From: an uncultured Clostridia bacterium
Lineage (GTDB): Bacteria; Bacillota; Clostridia; Christensenellales; Borkfalkiaceae
NCBI GenBank assembly: GCA_947587085.1
Contig: CANPXX010000006.1
Location: 1-45,643 of the forward strand
Length of the DNA stretch: 45,643 nucleotides
Direction: 5' to 3'
Made by a program: the position numbers and the translations under genes. Below the pieces are notes generated by a model that was given only the letters and a program-made list of their open reading frames with translations, was not told where the DNA came from and ran no database searches. This document shows, piece by piece, positions 35,403 to 43,465 of the stretch (position 1 is its first letter; the number at the start of each line of letters is the position of its first letter).

Positions 35403-37727
35403 TCAATCCGCATAGATCTTGATGAAGTCGCACACCGCGGCGCTCGCGCGCCCCTCCGCGCCTTGGAAGCGGATGCGGAGGACGGTCTTCTCCCCGTCCG
35501 CGACCGTTTTCTTCCGCGCGCATTCCGCCGCAACTTCGGCGGGAATCGCGATCTCCCGCGTGTACTTCTCCTCGCCCATCGTATAGAGGAGGCGCTCCTC
35601 GAAGATCGTGCGTCCCCCTGCGGTGATGCGGAGCCATTTTCCGTTATCCTTCCGCCGAAGGGTGATAGAGAGCGTGTTCCTCTTCGCGGGGTCGATGGCG
35701 AGATCGTACCCGAAATATCCGCGCGGCGCGGCGTATCGGTACGTTCCCTCGGAGGTCACGCCGTGCGAGCGCTCCTCCTCGAGGGCATGCAGTTCGTCCG
35801 TCTCATATTGCCCATAACCCGGCTGGACGACGTCGAGGGGCTCCCGCGCCGCCTCCTCCGTCCGCTTCACGCGCACGCCGTTCTCCCATACATACTCCGA
35901 GAAGCGCAGATAGACGGCATACCGTTCGCGGTAGCGCTTGTAATGCAAACCGAACGTCAGCGGGCGGTCGGCGCCGCGCAGGTGAAAAAGCTCCCCCTCG
36001 CGGACGAGATAGGCGGACGGGTTCGCCAGCACATCCTCCACGTCGTCGAAATAGACGCGTTCGGAGCCTTTTTTTTGTTTGGGGATGGTCACGATGACCC
36101 CCGTCTCCCCCTCCCGCATATCCTCGTTGCCGAAGTCGGCGGAAAGCACGGCGCCGCCGTATCGGAAGGCGAACACGTCGGACGCGTCGGGCAGTCCCGC
36201 GAGCGTGACCGTCACGGGGAGACGGAGCGAGAGTTCGCAATCGCCCTCCACGCGGACGCGCAAAAATTTACCTTCGAGCCGCCCGCACGGCTCGTTGTTT
36301 CGCAAGAGCTCGGGCGCGCCCGCGCACCAATCGGGCACGCGGAGCAGGGCGTCGAAGGGCGCCCGCACGCCGCGGAACGCGATGCCGACGACATCGCAGA
36401 GGGGCAGATCGCAACGGATCTCCGCCTCCGCGAACGCCGTATGCGCGCGGCAGGCAAGATAGCGCGCCACGACGAGCTCCTCCCCTTGATAGAATACGGC
36501 GTCGCCGAGCTTGGTGAAGTTCTCCATCCCGCTCCCCGTACAGCACCAAAAGCGGTCGTACGGGCGGGAAAACACCTTGAAGAAGCCGCTCGCCATGGGC
36601 TGGAAATAGGTCGTCATGCCCGTTTCGGGATTTTGGGAGGCGAGAATGGCGTTCACGAACGCGTTGTCGTAATAGTCGAGGTAGCGCGCGTCGCCCGTCA
36701 CCGAGAACAGCCCGCGCGCAAGTTTGAGCATATTATAGACGTTGCACGTCTCGCAATTGCAGTTGGTGCGCTCGCCGTCGAGCACGTCGTCCGCACCGAA
36801 GTGTTCCCATTCGGAATTGCCGCCCGTCACATAGGTATGGTGCTCCGTGACGGTGCGGAAAAAGGTCTCGGCGACCCGAAGATACCGCGTTTCGTCATGC
36901 TCCCCGCCATGCAGATACAGATAGCGGCGCAATGCGCCCAAGATCTTGGGGATGGTCATGTTGGCATGCAGATCTTTCAAGCCGTCCTTCCGTTCGGAGA
37001 GGATGACGTCGAACAGCTTCTCCTCGTCGAAGCGGTGCGCCGCCTCCGCGAACACGGACTCCCCCGTGCGCGCGTACAGTTCATAGAGGCATTCGTTCAT
37101 GCCGCCGTACTCGACGGAGAGCACCCGTTTCGCCGTCCGCCCGTCCCAGCCGAGCGCACGGCGGGCGCACCACTGCCCCAGCCCGCGCGCGACCGCGAGC
37201 GCGGGCGCATAGCCCGTATAGCGGTGTGCGTCGAGAAGCCCCGCGAGCAATTTGTGCATGGTGTACCACGGCACCCACGCCTCCCGCTTGATGTTGGTCT
37301 TTCCACGTTCGACGTTCGAAAACTGCGCCTCCGCGCCGCCCGAAGCCGCGGGGACCGCTCCCCACAGGAAGCCCTCTCCCCCCTTCGAATGGCGCTGGCA
37401 TTCCGAAAGCCCGTCCACCACGGCGCGGACGCGCGAGAGGAAGCTGTCCCGTTCGGCGCCCTCCGTCTCCGCACACGCTTGCGAAATGGCGGAGAGATAG
37501 TGCCCGAGCGTATGCCCACCGATCATCATGCTCTCCCAGCCGCCGTAGCGGACGTACGGCGTGGGAAGCCCCGCGTTCTCATAGAAGCCCGCGAGGAGCC
37601 GCCCCGTCTCCAACGAGAGCAGATATTCCCTCTCCCTCGCCTGAGCGTTTTTGCAATAGCCGTCCTCGACGCGGACGTCTGAAAGCGGCAATGGAATATA
37701 TTTCATGGTATTAAAGTCGATGCCCAT
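35403..37727 (-). CDS. Glycoside hydrolase family 127 (DUF1680), beta-L-arabinofuranosidase-like
   Basis: A 774-residue GH127 enzyme. The zinc/catalytic motif pair is present: NCNCETCNVYN near residue 326, whose Glu and Cys match the HypBA1 ligands, and FWCCTGSGMENF near 394, holding the nucleophile Cys and its neighbour. There is no signal peptide, so it acts in the cytoplasm on imported sugars, probably short L-arabinofuranosides from plant glycoproteins. The N-terminus (PLSDVRVEDGY, GGWESMMIGGHTLGHYL) is family-typical. The ATG at 37727 has GGAGG five nt upstream. No transporter or regulator is adjacent. Confidence 0.92.
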   Translation of the reverse strand: MGIDFNTMKYIPLPLSDVRVEDGYCKNAQAREREYLLSLETGRLLAGFYENAGLPTPYVRYGGWESMMIGGHTLGHYLSAISQACAETEGAERDSFLSRVRAVVDGLSECQRHSKGGEGFLWGAVPAASGGAEAQFSNVERGKTNIKREAWVPWYTMHKLLAGLLDAHRYTGYAPALAVARGLGQWCARRALGWDGRTAKRVLSVEYGGMNECLYELYARTGESVFAEAAHRFDEEKLFDVILSERKDGLKDLHANMTIPKILGALRRYLYLHGGEHDETRYLRVAETFFRTVTEHHTYVTGGNSEWEHFGADDVLDGERTNCNCETCNVYNMLKLARGLFSVTGDARYLDYYDNAFVNAILASQNPETGMTTYFQPMASGFFKVFSRPYDRFWCCTGSGMENFTKLGDAVFYQGEELVVARYLACRAHTAFAEAEIRCDLPLCDVVGIAFRGVRAPFDALLRVPDWCAGAPELLRNNEPCGRLEGKFLRVRVEGDCELSLRLPVTVTLAGLPDASDVFAFRYGGAVLSADFGNEDMREGETGVIVTIPKQKKGSERVYFDDVEDVLANPSAYLVREGELFHLRGADRPLTFGLHYKRYRERYAVYLRFSEYVWENGVRVKRTEEAAREPLDVVQPGYGQYETDELHALEEERSHGVTSEGTYRYAAPRGYFGYDLAIDPAKRNTLSITLRRKDNGKWLRITAGGRTIFEERLLYTMGEEKYTREIAIPAEVAAECARKKTVADGEKTVLRIRFQGAEGRASAAVCDFIKIYAD

Positions 37728-37769
37728 ACCTTCCTCCCTCGGCTCCCGCCGCGCGGGCGGGACGCTCTT

Positions 37770-38252
37770 TCAAGTTTCGAGGATGCCCTCGCGGACGAGA
37801 TAGTCCAAGAAGTATTCTATCCCCTCGGCAAGATCGCGATAGGTCGCGTCGAAATCCCCCGTGTACCACGGGTCCGCGATCGCGCGCGGATGCGGACTAT
37901 AATCGAAGAGCAGGGAGACCTTCCCCGCATACTCGCCGAGGATGGCGCGCGCACGGGCGCGGTTCTCCTCGTCCATCCCGATGATATAGTCGAAGCGCGC
38001 TCCGTCGCCGCGCGTGAGGATGCGCGCGCGGTGCGGCACGAGCGGCACGCCGACCTCCGCAAGTTTTTTGACGGTGCCGCGATGCGGCGGGTTCCCGATC
38101 TCGTCGAAATGCGTCGCCGCCGAGGCGACGCTCATTTTCTCCTGCCAACCCCGCCGAACGATCTCATGCGCGAGCATGCTTTCCGCCATCGGCGAACGGC
38201 AGATATTGCCGTGGCATATAAATAAAACTTTCAACATGTTACGGTTTTTCAT
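37770..38252 (-). CDS. Low-molecular-weight protein tyrosine phosphatase family
   Basis: About 160 residues. The P-loop CHGNICRS (CX5RS) follows KVLFI at the N-terminus, and the acid loop DPWYTGDF is at residues about 128-135. These hydrolyse phosphotyrosine or phosphoarginine; in Bacillota YwlE acts on phosphoarginine. The start is uncertain: ATG 38252 has GGGG eight nt upstream, ATG 38237 fits the family alignment but has no Shine-Dalgarno sequence, and the track's TTG at 38294 is weak. It is divergent from the XRE regulator gene. Confidence 0.9.
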   Translation of the reverse strand: MKNRNMLKVLFICHGNICRSPMAESMLAHEIVRRGWQEKMSVASAATHFDEIGNPPHRGTVKKLAEVGVPLVPHRARILTRGDGARFDYIIGMDEENRARARAILGEYAGKVSLLFDYSPHPRAIADPWYTGDFDATYRDLAEGIEYFLDYLVREGILET

Positions 38253-38345
38253 CCATTTTGCCCCAATGATCGAGGACTGGTCATGACTTTTCAATATATT
38301 TTATGAAAAATTTCCATGAAATATAAAAAATCGTGCCGAAAACAA

Positions 38346-38374
38346 TTGCATTCGCAGACGGAATTTAGTATAAT
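38346..38374 (+). promoter_or_regulatory. Leaderless-type promoter of the XRE gene
   Basis: TTGCAT, 17-nt spacer, TATAAT, then AGCCTC and the ATG at 38381, with no Shine-Dalgarno sequence. Confidence 0.78.
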
Positions 38375-38380
38375 AGCCTC

Positions 38381-38584
38381 ATGAAAGTTTTTGCAGAACG
38401 GCTCATGGAACTTAGGAAAGAAAGAGGCTTATCACAGGCGACGGTTGCGAGGGATCTGAGCGTCAGTTTGGGTATCGTATGCTATTGGGAAACCAATAAA
38501 AGTGACCCGACCGCATCGAACATTGCAAAGATTGCGCGTTACTTCAACGTCTCTGCCGATTATTTGCTTGGTCTTTCCGAGTGA
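38381..38584 (+). CDS. Small XRE-family helix-turn-helix regulator
   Basis: A 67-residue Cro/C1-type protein made of a single HTH domain: FAERLMELRKERGLSQATVARDL, then VCYWETNKSDPT and FNVSADYLLGLSE. Such single-domain XRE proteins are common phage-derived or toxin-antitoxin-like regulators. No phage genes or toxin partner are adjacent; the divergent neighbour is the low-molecular-weight phosphatase, a possible target. Its codon usage and the flanking DNA are more A+T-rich than its neighbours, suggesting recent acquisition. Confidence 0.92.
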   Translation: MKVFAERLMELRKERGLSQATVARDLSVSLGIVCYWETNKSDPTASNIAKIARYFNVSADYLLGLSE

Positions 38585-38677
38585 GCGAAGTTACAACTTC
38601 ATATTTTATCGGCATACCGACCGATCTTTTACGTATCACCGCAACCGCGGAGATTTTTTGAGATTCAAATTTGCCTT

Positions 38678-39691
38678 TCAATTCTGTTCCGAATCGGGAC
38701 AGAATATATTTTTTCCTTCGGCATCCGCGGGCGGCTCCGTGCCTTCGTGCGCCTCCGCCGCGCCGTCCCCCTCTTCCCCTTCGGACCGTTCGGGAGCGGC
38801 GGCTTCCAGCCGTTCCTCCAATTCCCGCACCCCGCGGAGAGGAACTGTCTCCGCGCGGAACTCCCCCGAAAACCAGCCGAGGTAGCGCTTCGCCTCCGCC
38901 TGTGCCTCCCCGCCCGATTCTTCGGAGAGGACGAGGAGCCGTTCGAGCACCCGCTTCGCCTCCTCTTCCCTTCCCGCGTCGAGATGCGCTTGCGCCTCCA
39001 ACAAAAGGAGCGCCCCATAGGCGGGCAAGTCCCCGCGCACGACGGGCGCTTGGAAGAGCACCTCCTGCGGAATCTCCCCGAAGGACCCGCGATAGAGATG
39101 CCCCTGCGCCTCCCACACATGCAACAAGACCTCCTCTTCGGGGTCTTTTTTGATGAGTCCCAAAAGCACCCTTCCGTCCGTTTTGCCCGCGGCGGTCTCC
39201 GCGGGGAAGAGCGCGATGAGCCCCTCGGCGAGGGAGAAGGCGCCGATCATGCCGAAGCAGATCATGACGACATGGCGCACGGTAAAGGCGACGGCGACGA
39301 GCACCGTCCCCACGATGAGATCGAGGAGGGCGCCGCCCAAGGTGTAGACGACGGCGCGGGTGCGCATGCGCCCTGCGCGCACGGGGTACATCTGCGTCTC
39401 CCCCGCCACGTTGGAGGGGCGAAAGGAGATCTTCCCCGCCGCGATCCGAAGCATCCCCACCGAAAAACTATGCGGGCGCATGCCGACGAGCAAGCCCGCG
39501 CACAGGTGCCCCGTTTCATGGAAGAGGACGGGCAACCCGATCACCACGGCGACCATGCCGAGAAAGTACATGAGAATCTGCATCGACGTGTCGCTCCCGA
39601 GGAAATACAGTGCGACGCAACAGCCGACCGCCCCCAGATACACGACCGAAACATAGAGAATGTAGAGGATCCTTTTCGTTCTACCGCTCAT
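38678..39691 (-). CDS. M50-like (site-2 protease family) membrane metallopeptidase
   Basis: A 337-residue membrane protein. Helices 1-2 are at about 9-32 and 38-60. The zinc motif HETGH is in LPVLFHETGHLCAGLLVG at about 59, and the third ligand is likely Asp in ALFPAETAAGKTDG. This arrangement (HExxH in one helix, DG in a later one) is the M50 pattern. After about residue 190 comes a soluble helical domain (LLLEAQAHLDAGREEEAKRVLE, TPR-like) and an acidic tail. M50 enzymes cleave membrane proteins such as pro-sigma factors; in this sporulation-gene run it could act in signalling, but it is not clearly SpoIVFB. It overlaps the Ppx/GppA gene by four bases. Confidence 0.83.
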   Translation of the reverse strand: MSGRTKRILYILYVSVVYLGAVGCCVALYFLGSDTSMQILMYFLGMVAVVIGLPVLFHETGHLCAGLLVGMRPHSFSVGMLRIAAGKISFRPSNVAGETQMYPVRAGRMRTRAVVYTLGGALLDLIVGTVLVAVAFTVRHVVMICFGMIGAFSLAEGLIALFPAETAAGKTDGRVLLGLIKKDPEEEVLLHVWEAQGHLYRGSFGEIPQEVLFQAPVVRGDLPAYGALLLLEAQAHLDAGREEEAKRVLERLLVLSEESGGEAQAEAKRYLGWFSGEFRAETVPLRGVRELEERLEAAAPERSEGEEGDGAAEAHEGTEPPADAEGKNIFCPDSEQN

Positions 39692-40545
39692 AAAAGCCCC
39701 CTCGCATAGAGATATCCTTCAAGGTTGTCCGAATCCGAAAACAGCACCTCGGGAAGCCCGAGCTCTTCCGCGAGCATGGAAAGAAGCAACGCCCCGCCCG
39801 CGATGATGTCGGCACGGCGGGCGTCCATCCCCGCCACCCCCTTTCTCTCCTCCGCGGAGAGAGAAAGAAGACGCTCCGCCTCTTCCCGAAGCCACGGCGC
39901 GGAGAGAACAAGACCATTCAGCGCCGCGCCGTCGTAGGCGCGAAGCCCGAGCTTGACCGAGGCGAGCGTGGAAGCCGTGCCGCCGATGGCATACACGGGC
40001 GGAACGATTCCGCTCCCCGCGACAGGTGCGATGGCACGCCCGATCTCCTCGCGGAGGCGGTCGGGATCGTCCGCACAGCGGTCGTAGAGGCGGACCGCGC
40101 CGACGGGGAGGCTGAGCGAAAGGGCGATCGTGCCGCCACGCCTGCACGCAAGTTCGGTGCTGGCGCCGCCGATATCTATGATACAGCCGTCGCCGTGCCC
40201 GAGCGCGCCGCAGAGCCCGAGCGCCGCCTCCTCCTCGCCCGAGACCACATCCACTTCCAAGCCGCACCTTGCGCGCACGAGCGCGAGAAAGGCTTCCCTG
40301 TTCTCCGCCGCGCGGACAGCCGCCGTCGCGAAGGCAAAGACGGAGGCGCCCTGCGCGCGTCCCTCCTCCGCAAATTCTTCCACCGCCCGAGCGGTCCGCT
40401 CCATCGCGCTCCCGTTGAGAAAGGGAGCGCGCGCGATTCCCTCGCCGAGCCGCGTGGTGCAAACCTTCTTATATAAAGTTTTTCCGTCCGCCCGAAGCAT
40501 GAGGCGAACGGAATTGGAACCGATATCGATGACTGCCTGTTTCAT
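39688..40545 (-). CDS. Ppx/GppA-family phosphatase (exopolyphosphatase-like)
   Basis: A 285-residue single-domain Ppx/GppA protein of the ASKHA fold: VIDIGSNSVRLM, IIDIGGASTELA and YAIGGTASTLASV bind the phosphate chain. Relatives cleave polyphosphate or the pentaphosphate alarmone pppGpp. Only the core two half-domains are present; the C-terminal domains of E. coli Ppx are absent, as in many Clostridia. It starts 4 nt after the DivIC-like gene and overlaps the M50 gene (ATGA). Confidence 0.9.
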   Translation of the reverse strand: MKQAVIDIGSNSVRLMLRADGKTLYKKVCTTRLGEGIARAPFLNGSAMERTARAVEEFAEEGRAQGASVFAFATAAVRAAENREAFLALVRARCGLEVDVVSGEEEAALGLCGALGHGDGCIIDIGGASTELACRRGGTIALSLSLPVGAVRLYDRCADDPDRLREEIGRAIAPVAGSGIVPPVYAIGGTASTLASVKLGLRAYDGAALNGLVLSAPWLREEAERLLSLSAEERKGVAGMDARRADIIAGGALLLSMLAEELGLPEVLFSDSDNLEGYLYARGLL

Positions 40546-40549
40546 GGAC

Positions 40550-40822
40550 TTAGGGGGTATGATAGCCCTGCTCGAGGGCGAGATGGTACCGCCCCAGCTC
40601 GGATTCGTAAAAATCCAGATCGCGTTCGCCCTGCTCGACGAGCTGTTCGTACTCTTGGATCGAGCGGTCGAGATCGCGCGAGCGCCTGTTCTTCACGCCG
40701 ATCTGCACAAACTGTACGATAAGCACAATGACGAGAAAGAGAATCAAGAGCACGCCGCCTACGGTTGCGCCGACGGCAATTCTCCTTGCTTTTTCTTCCG
40801 AAAGCGTCCACTTCTTTTCCAT
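40550..40822 (-). CDS. DivIC/FtsB-like septum formation initiator
   Basis: A 90-residue bitopic protein: a short cytoplasmic N-terminus, a membrane helix at about 15-41 (VGGVLLILFLVIVLIVQFV), then a coiled-coil with Glu/Arg (LDRSIQEYEQLVEQGERDLDFYE). This is the DivIC/FtsL/FtsB layout, and its position after yabP-yabQ matches divIC in B. subtilis. The first 64 nt overlap the end of yabQ in another frame. AAGGA precedes the ATG. Confidence 0.8.
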   Translation of the reverse strand: MEKKWTLSEEKARRIAVGATVGGVLLILFLVIVLIVQFVQIGVKNRRSRDLDRSIQEYEQLVEQGERDLDFYESELGRYHLALEQGYHTP

Positions 40823-41145
40823 GACGTTTTTCCTTTTCGTATGCTTGCGATTCCATTATATATCATTCCCGCAAAAAAAGCAACGATTTTATGAAAACTT
40901 TTCAAATAGAGAAAAAGTCCCGCGGCGCACCCGAGACAGTGATAGACGCGGAGGTCGCCGAGTTCGAACAGGACCGCGAAAAAGAGATAGAGCGCGGTAA
41001 AGAGCATGCAAAAGACCGCGTCGGCGACCCAGCGCACCCACCCCGCGCGGAAGGGATAGCGGATGCAATAGACGATATCGTAGAGCACCCCGCCGACGAC
41101 GCCGCAGATGAGGCACAGGAAAAAGGAGAAGATGGTCTCGCCCAC
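40759..41145 (-). CDS. yabQ: Spore cortex biosynthesis protein YabQ-like
   Basis: A 128-residue membrane protein with about four hydrophobic helices (FFLCLICGVVGGVLYDIVYCIRY, ADAVFCMLFTALYLFFAVLFELG) and a basic tail, matching YabQ in length and helix pattern. YabQ localises to the forespore and is needed for cortex formation. The GTG start at 41145 overlaps the yabP stop as TAGTG. Its 3' end overlaps the DivIC-like start by 64 nt, more than the usual 1-4. Confidence 0.85.
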   Translation of the reverse strand: MGETIFSFFLCLICGVVGGVLYDIVYCIRYPFRAGWVRWVADAVFCMLFTALYLFFAVLFELGDLRVYHCLGCAAGLFLYLKSFHKIVAFFAGMIYNGIASIRKGKTSWKRSGRFRKKKQGELPSAQP

Positions 41146-41402
41146 TATTTGAGTATGCGGCGCAGACCGCCCCCCTTTGCTCCCCCGAACTTCACCGAGG
41201 CGATCTCCCCGCTCGCCGCGAAGTTCCCGCTCCCCTCGGAGAAGGAGAGAACTTTGAGCCGCGCGCCTTCGATGCGGACGCGCTTGCCGTTCACCGTAAG
41301 AAGGATGGCGCTCTCCGAAAAGCCGTCTACCGAGGAAACGCCCGTGAAGGTGAGCTTGGCTTGTTGTTCGATGGTGAGTACGCTCGGCTTGATCTCCTGC
41401 AT
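41145..41402 (-). CDS. yabP: Sporulation protein YabP
   Basis: An 85-residue YabP/YqfC-family protein: LTIEQQAKLTFTGVSSVDGFSESAILLTVNGKRVRIEG matches the family (strands then NGKRVRIEG). YabP is produced in the mother cell under sigma-E in B. subtilis. Here the upstream sequence carries a sigma-E-like -10, CATACAAT, with AAAGATT 13 nt further up, and the ATG follows the -10 by only 6 nt without a Shine-Dalgarno sequence. It heads the yabP-yabQ-divIC-like-ppx-M50 run. Confidence 0.9.
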   Translation of the reverse strand: MQEIKPSVLTIEQQAKLTFTGVSSVDGFSESAILLTVNGKRVRIEGARLKVLSFSEGSGNFAASGEIASVKFGGAKGGGLRRILK

Positions 41403-41408
41403 GGCACT

Positions 41409-41436
41409 ATTGTATGAGGCGCGAAGCGGAATCTTT
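41409..41436 (-). promoter_or_regulatory. Sigma-E-like, leaderless-type promoter of yabP
   Basis: The minus strand has AAAGATT, 13-nt spacer, CATACAAT (the sigma-E -10 consensus CATACAMT), then AGTGCC and the ATG. The -35 matches KMATATT at about five of seven positions. The start site should fall on or next to the ATG. Confidence 0.62.
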
Positions 41437-41446
41437 CCAAAACAAG

Positions 41447-41474
41447 AAAAAACCCAAACAATTTTGGGTTTTTT
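41447..41474. terminator. typA terminator
   Basis: Stem AAAAAACCCAAA/TTTGGGTTTTTT with a four-base loop, symmetric and active in both directions; it lies about 33 nt beyond the typA stop. Confidence 0.9.
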
Positions 41475-41480
41475 GTCATA

Positions 41481-41506
41481 TTATGCGTGACATAGTACTT
41501 TGCAAA
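41481..41506 (-). repeat. Dyad element copy e, abutting the typA stop
   Basis: The minus strand has TTTGCA then AAGTACTATG-TCACG-CATAA. It differs from the others in that the central N5 is inverted (TCACG instead of CGTGA) while the flanks are in the same orientation, as if only the dyad arms and flank matter. It starts at the base next to the typA stop codon. Confidence 0.72.
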
Positions 41507-43333
41507 TCAGCCTAATTTCGCTTTTGCGCGCGCCTTTGCCCGCAATTCCCCATCCAGAATGCGCTTGCGGATGCGCACGTTCAAAGGCGTCACTTCGAGG
41601 AGCTCGTCCTCGCCGATGAATTCGAGCGCCTCTTCGAGGCTCAGCTTGCGCGGCGGGATGAGCCGAAGCGCGTCGTCCGCGGAGGAAGAGCGGGTGTTCG
41701 TGAGGTGCTTTTGTTTGCACACGTTCACGTTGATGTCCCCCTCCTTCGGCGCCACGCCGATGACCATTCCCTCATAGACGGGCGTGCCCGCGCCGATGAA
41801 GAGCGAGCCGCGCCCCTGCGCGTTGAACAGCCCGTAGGTGACCGCTTCCCCCGTCTCGAACGCGACGAGCGACCCCGTGAGTTTGCGCGTGATCTCCCCC
41901 TTATAGGGCTGATATTCGAAGAACACCGAGCTCATGACGCCCTCGCCCTTGGTGTCCGTCAGAAATTCGCTCTTGTAGCCGAACAGTCCCCGCGCGGGCA
42001 CGAGGAATTCGAGGCGCATCCGCGAGCCCATCGCGCTCATGTGCACGAGCTCGCCCTTGCGCGTTCCCATGCTCTCGAACACCACGCCCGTGCCGTTCTC
42101 GGGGACGTCCACGATGAGGCGCTCCACGGGCTCATACCGTTCGCCGTCTATCTCCTTATAGAGAACTTTCGGCGCGCTGACCTGAAATTCGTACCCCTCG
42201 CGGCGCATCGTCTCGATGAGGATGCTGAGGTGCATCTCCCCGCGCCCGCTCACGCGGAACGAGTCGGTGCTGTCGGTGTCCTCGACGCGGAGAGACACAT
42301 CGCGCAGGAGCTCCCGATACAGCCGCTCGCGCAGATGGCGGGTGGTGACAAACTTCCCCTCCTTCCCCGCGAAGGGCGAATCGTTGACGGAGAAGATCAT
42401 CTCCACCGTCGGGTCGGAGATCTTCACGAAGGGCGCGGGTTCGACCGCATCGACCGCGCAGACGGTATCGCCGATGTTGATCTTTTCGAGTCCCGAAAAG
42501 CATACGATGTCGCCCGCCTTGGCGCTCTCGCAGGGGACGCGTTCCAACCCCTCGATCTCATAGAGATTGACGAGCTTCCCGCGCAGATCGACGTCCTTTC
42601 GGTTATAGTTACAGACGGCGACCTCGGCGCCCGCGTGCGCAACGCCGCGCTCGATGCGTCCGATGCCGATGCGCCCCACATAGTCGTTGTAGTCGATGGA
42701 CGAGACGAGCAGTTGCAGGGGCGCCGTCTCGTCGAGTTCGAGGGGCGGGAAGTGCGACAGGATGGTATCGAAGAGCGGTTTGAGGTCGGTCCCCTCCTCC
42801 TCGTCCGAGAGGGAGGAGGTGCCGCTCCTGCCCGAACAGAACACGAAGGGGCTCTCGAGCTGTTCGTCCGAGGCGTTGAGGTCCATGAGGAGTTCGAGCA
42901 CCTCGTCCTCCACCTCCTTCACGCGCGCGTCGGGGCGGTCGATCTTGTTCACGACGATGATGAGCTTGTGCCCCATCTCGAGCGCCTTCTGCGTGACGAA
43001 GCGCGTCTGCGGCATGGGACCCTCCGCCGCGTCCACGAGGATGAGCACGCCCGAGACCATTTTCAGAACGCGCTCTACCTCGCCCGAAAAGTCGGCGTGC
43101 CCGGGCGTATCGATGATGTTGATCTTGACGCCGCGATAGTGGATGGAAGTGTTCTTCGCGAGGATGGTGATGCCGCGTTCCCGCTCCAGATCCCCGCTGT
43201 CCATCACGCGCTCTTCCACGACCTGGTTCTCGCGGAAGGTCCCGCCCTGCTTCAACATCTGATCGACGAGGGTGGTCTTGCCGTGATCGACGTGCGCAAT
43301 GATGGCAATGTTTCTCAAATCTTCTCTGATCAT
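41507..43333 (-). CDS. typA: Translational GTPase TypA/BipA
   Basis: A 608-residue ribosome-associated GTPase. G1 is AHVDHGKTT, G2 in DSGDLERERGITI, G3 DTPGHADF, G4 NKIDRPDA, with EF-G-like domains III-V and the BipA-specific C-terminal domain after. It aids 50S subunit assembly and stress adaptation. The ATG at 43333 has AGAGGAA upstream and a TTGTCA-17-TATAAT promoter at 43361-43389. A terminator and a dyad element follow. Confidence 0.97.
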   Translation of the reverse strand: MIREDLRNIAIIAHVDHGKTTLVDQMLKQGGTFRENQVVEERVMDSGDLERERGITILAKNTSIHYRGVKINIIDTPGHADFSGEVERVLKMVSGVLILVDAAEGPMPQTRFVTQKALEMGHKLIIVVNKIDRPDARVKEVEDEVLELLMDLNASDEQLESPFVFCSGRSGTSSLSDEEEGTDLKPLFDTILSHFPPLELDETAPLQLLVSSIDYNDYVGRIGIGRIERGVAHAGAEVAVCNYNRKDVDLRGKLVNLYEIEGLERVPCESAKAGDIVCFSGLEKINIGDTVCAVDAVEPAPFVKISDPTVEMIFSVNDSPFAGKEGKFVTTRHLRERLYRELLRDVSLRVEDTDSTDSFRVSGRGEMHLSILIETMRREGYEFQVSAPKVLYKEIDGERYEPVERLIVDVPENGTGVVFESMGTRKGELVHMSAMGSRMRLEFLVPARGLFGYKSEFLTDTKGEGVMSSVFFEYQPYKGEITRKLTGSLVAFETGEAVTYGLFNAQGRGSLFIGAGTPVYEGMVIGVAPKEGDINVNVCKQKHLTNTRSSSADDALRLIPPRKLSLEEALEFIGEDELLEVTPLNVRIRKRILDGELRAKARAKAKLG

Positions 43334-43360
43334 AGGTTCCTCTTAAAAATCCAACGCAAA

Positions 43361-43389
43361 TTATAATACATTTGCGCCCTTTTGACAAC
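43361..43389 (-). promoter_or_regulatory. typA promoter
   Basis: TTGTCA, 17-nt spacer, TATAAT on the minus strand; start site near 43354. Confidence 0.8.
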
Positions 43390-43390
43390 A

Positions 43391-43429
43391 AAAAAGAGGC
43401 GAAATCGAAAAATTTCCGCCCCTTTTTTC
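43391..43429 (-). terminator. Terminator of the lipoprotein gene
   Basis: An imperfect stem (GGGGCGGAAAT against ATTTCGCCTC) with a short AT-rich loop, then TTTTTT on the minus strand. It ends at the typA -35 box. Confidence 0.75.
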
Positions 43430-43465
43430 CAAGTACGGCAAAACCTTCGCCTTGCCCTCGCGGCA

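Noticed and set aside
35139-37682. 847-aa plus-strand ORF
   Set aside because: Shadow of the GH127 gene that also runs through the end of aroA out of frame.
41705-43366. 553-aa plus-strand ORF
   Set aside because: Antisense of typA.
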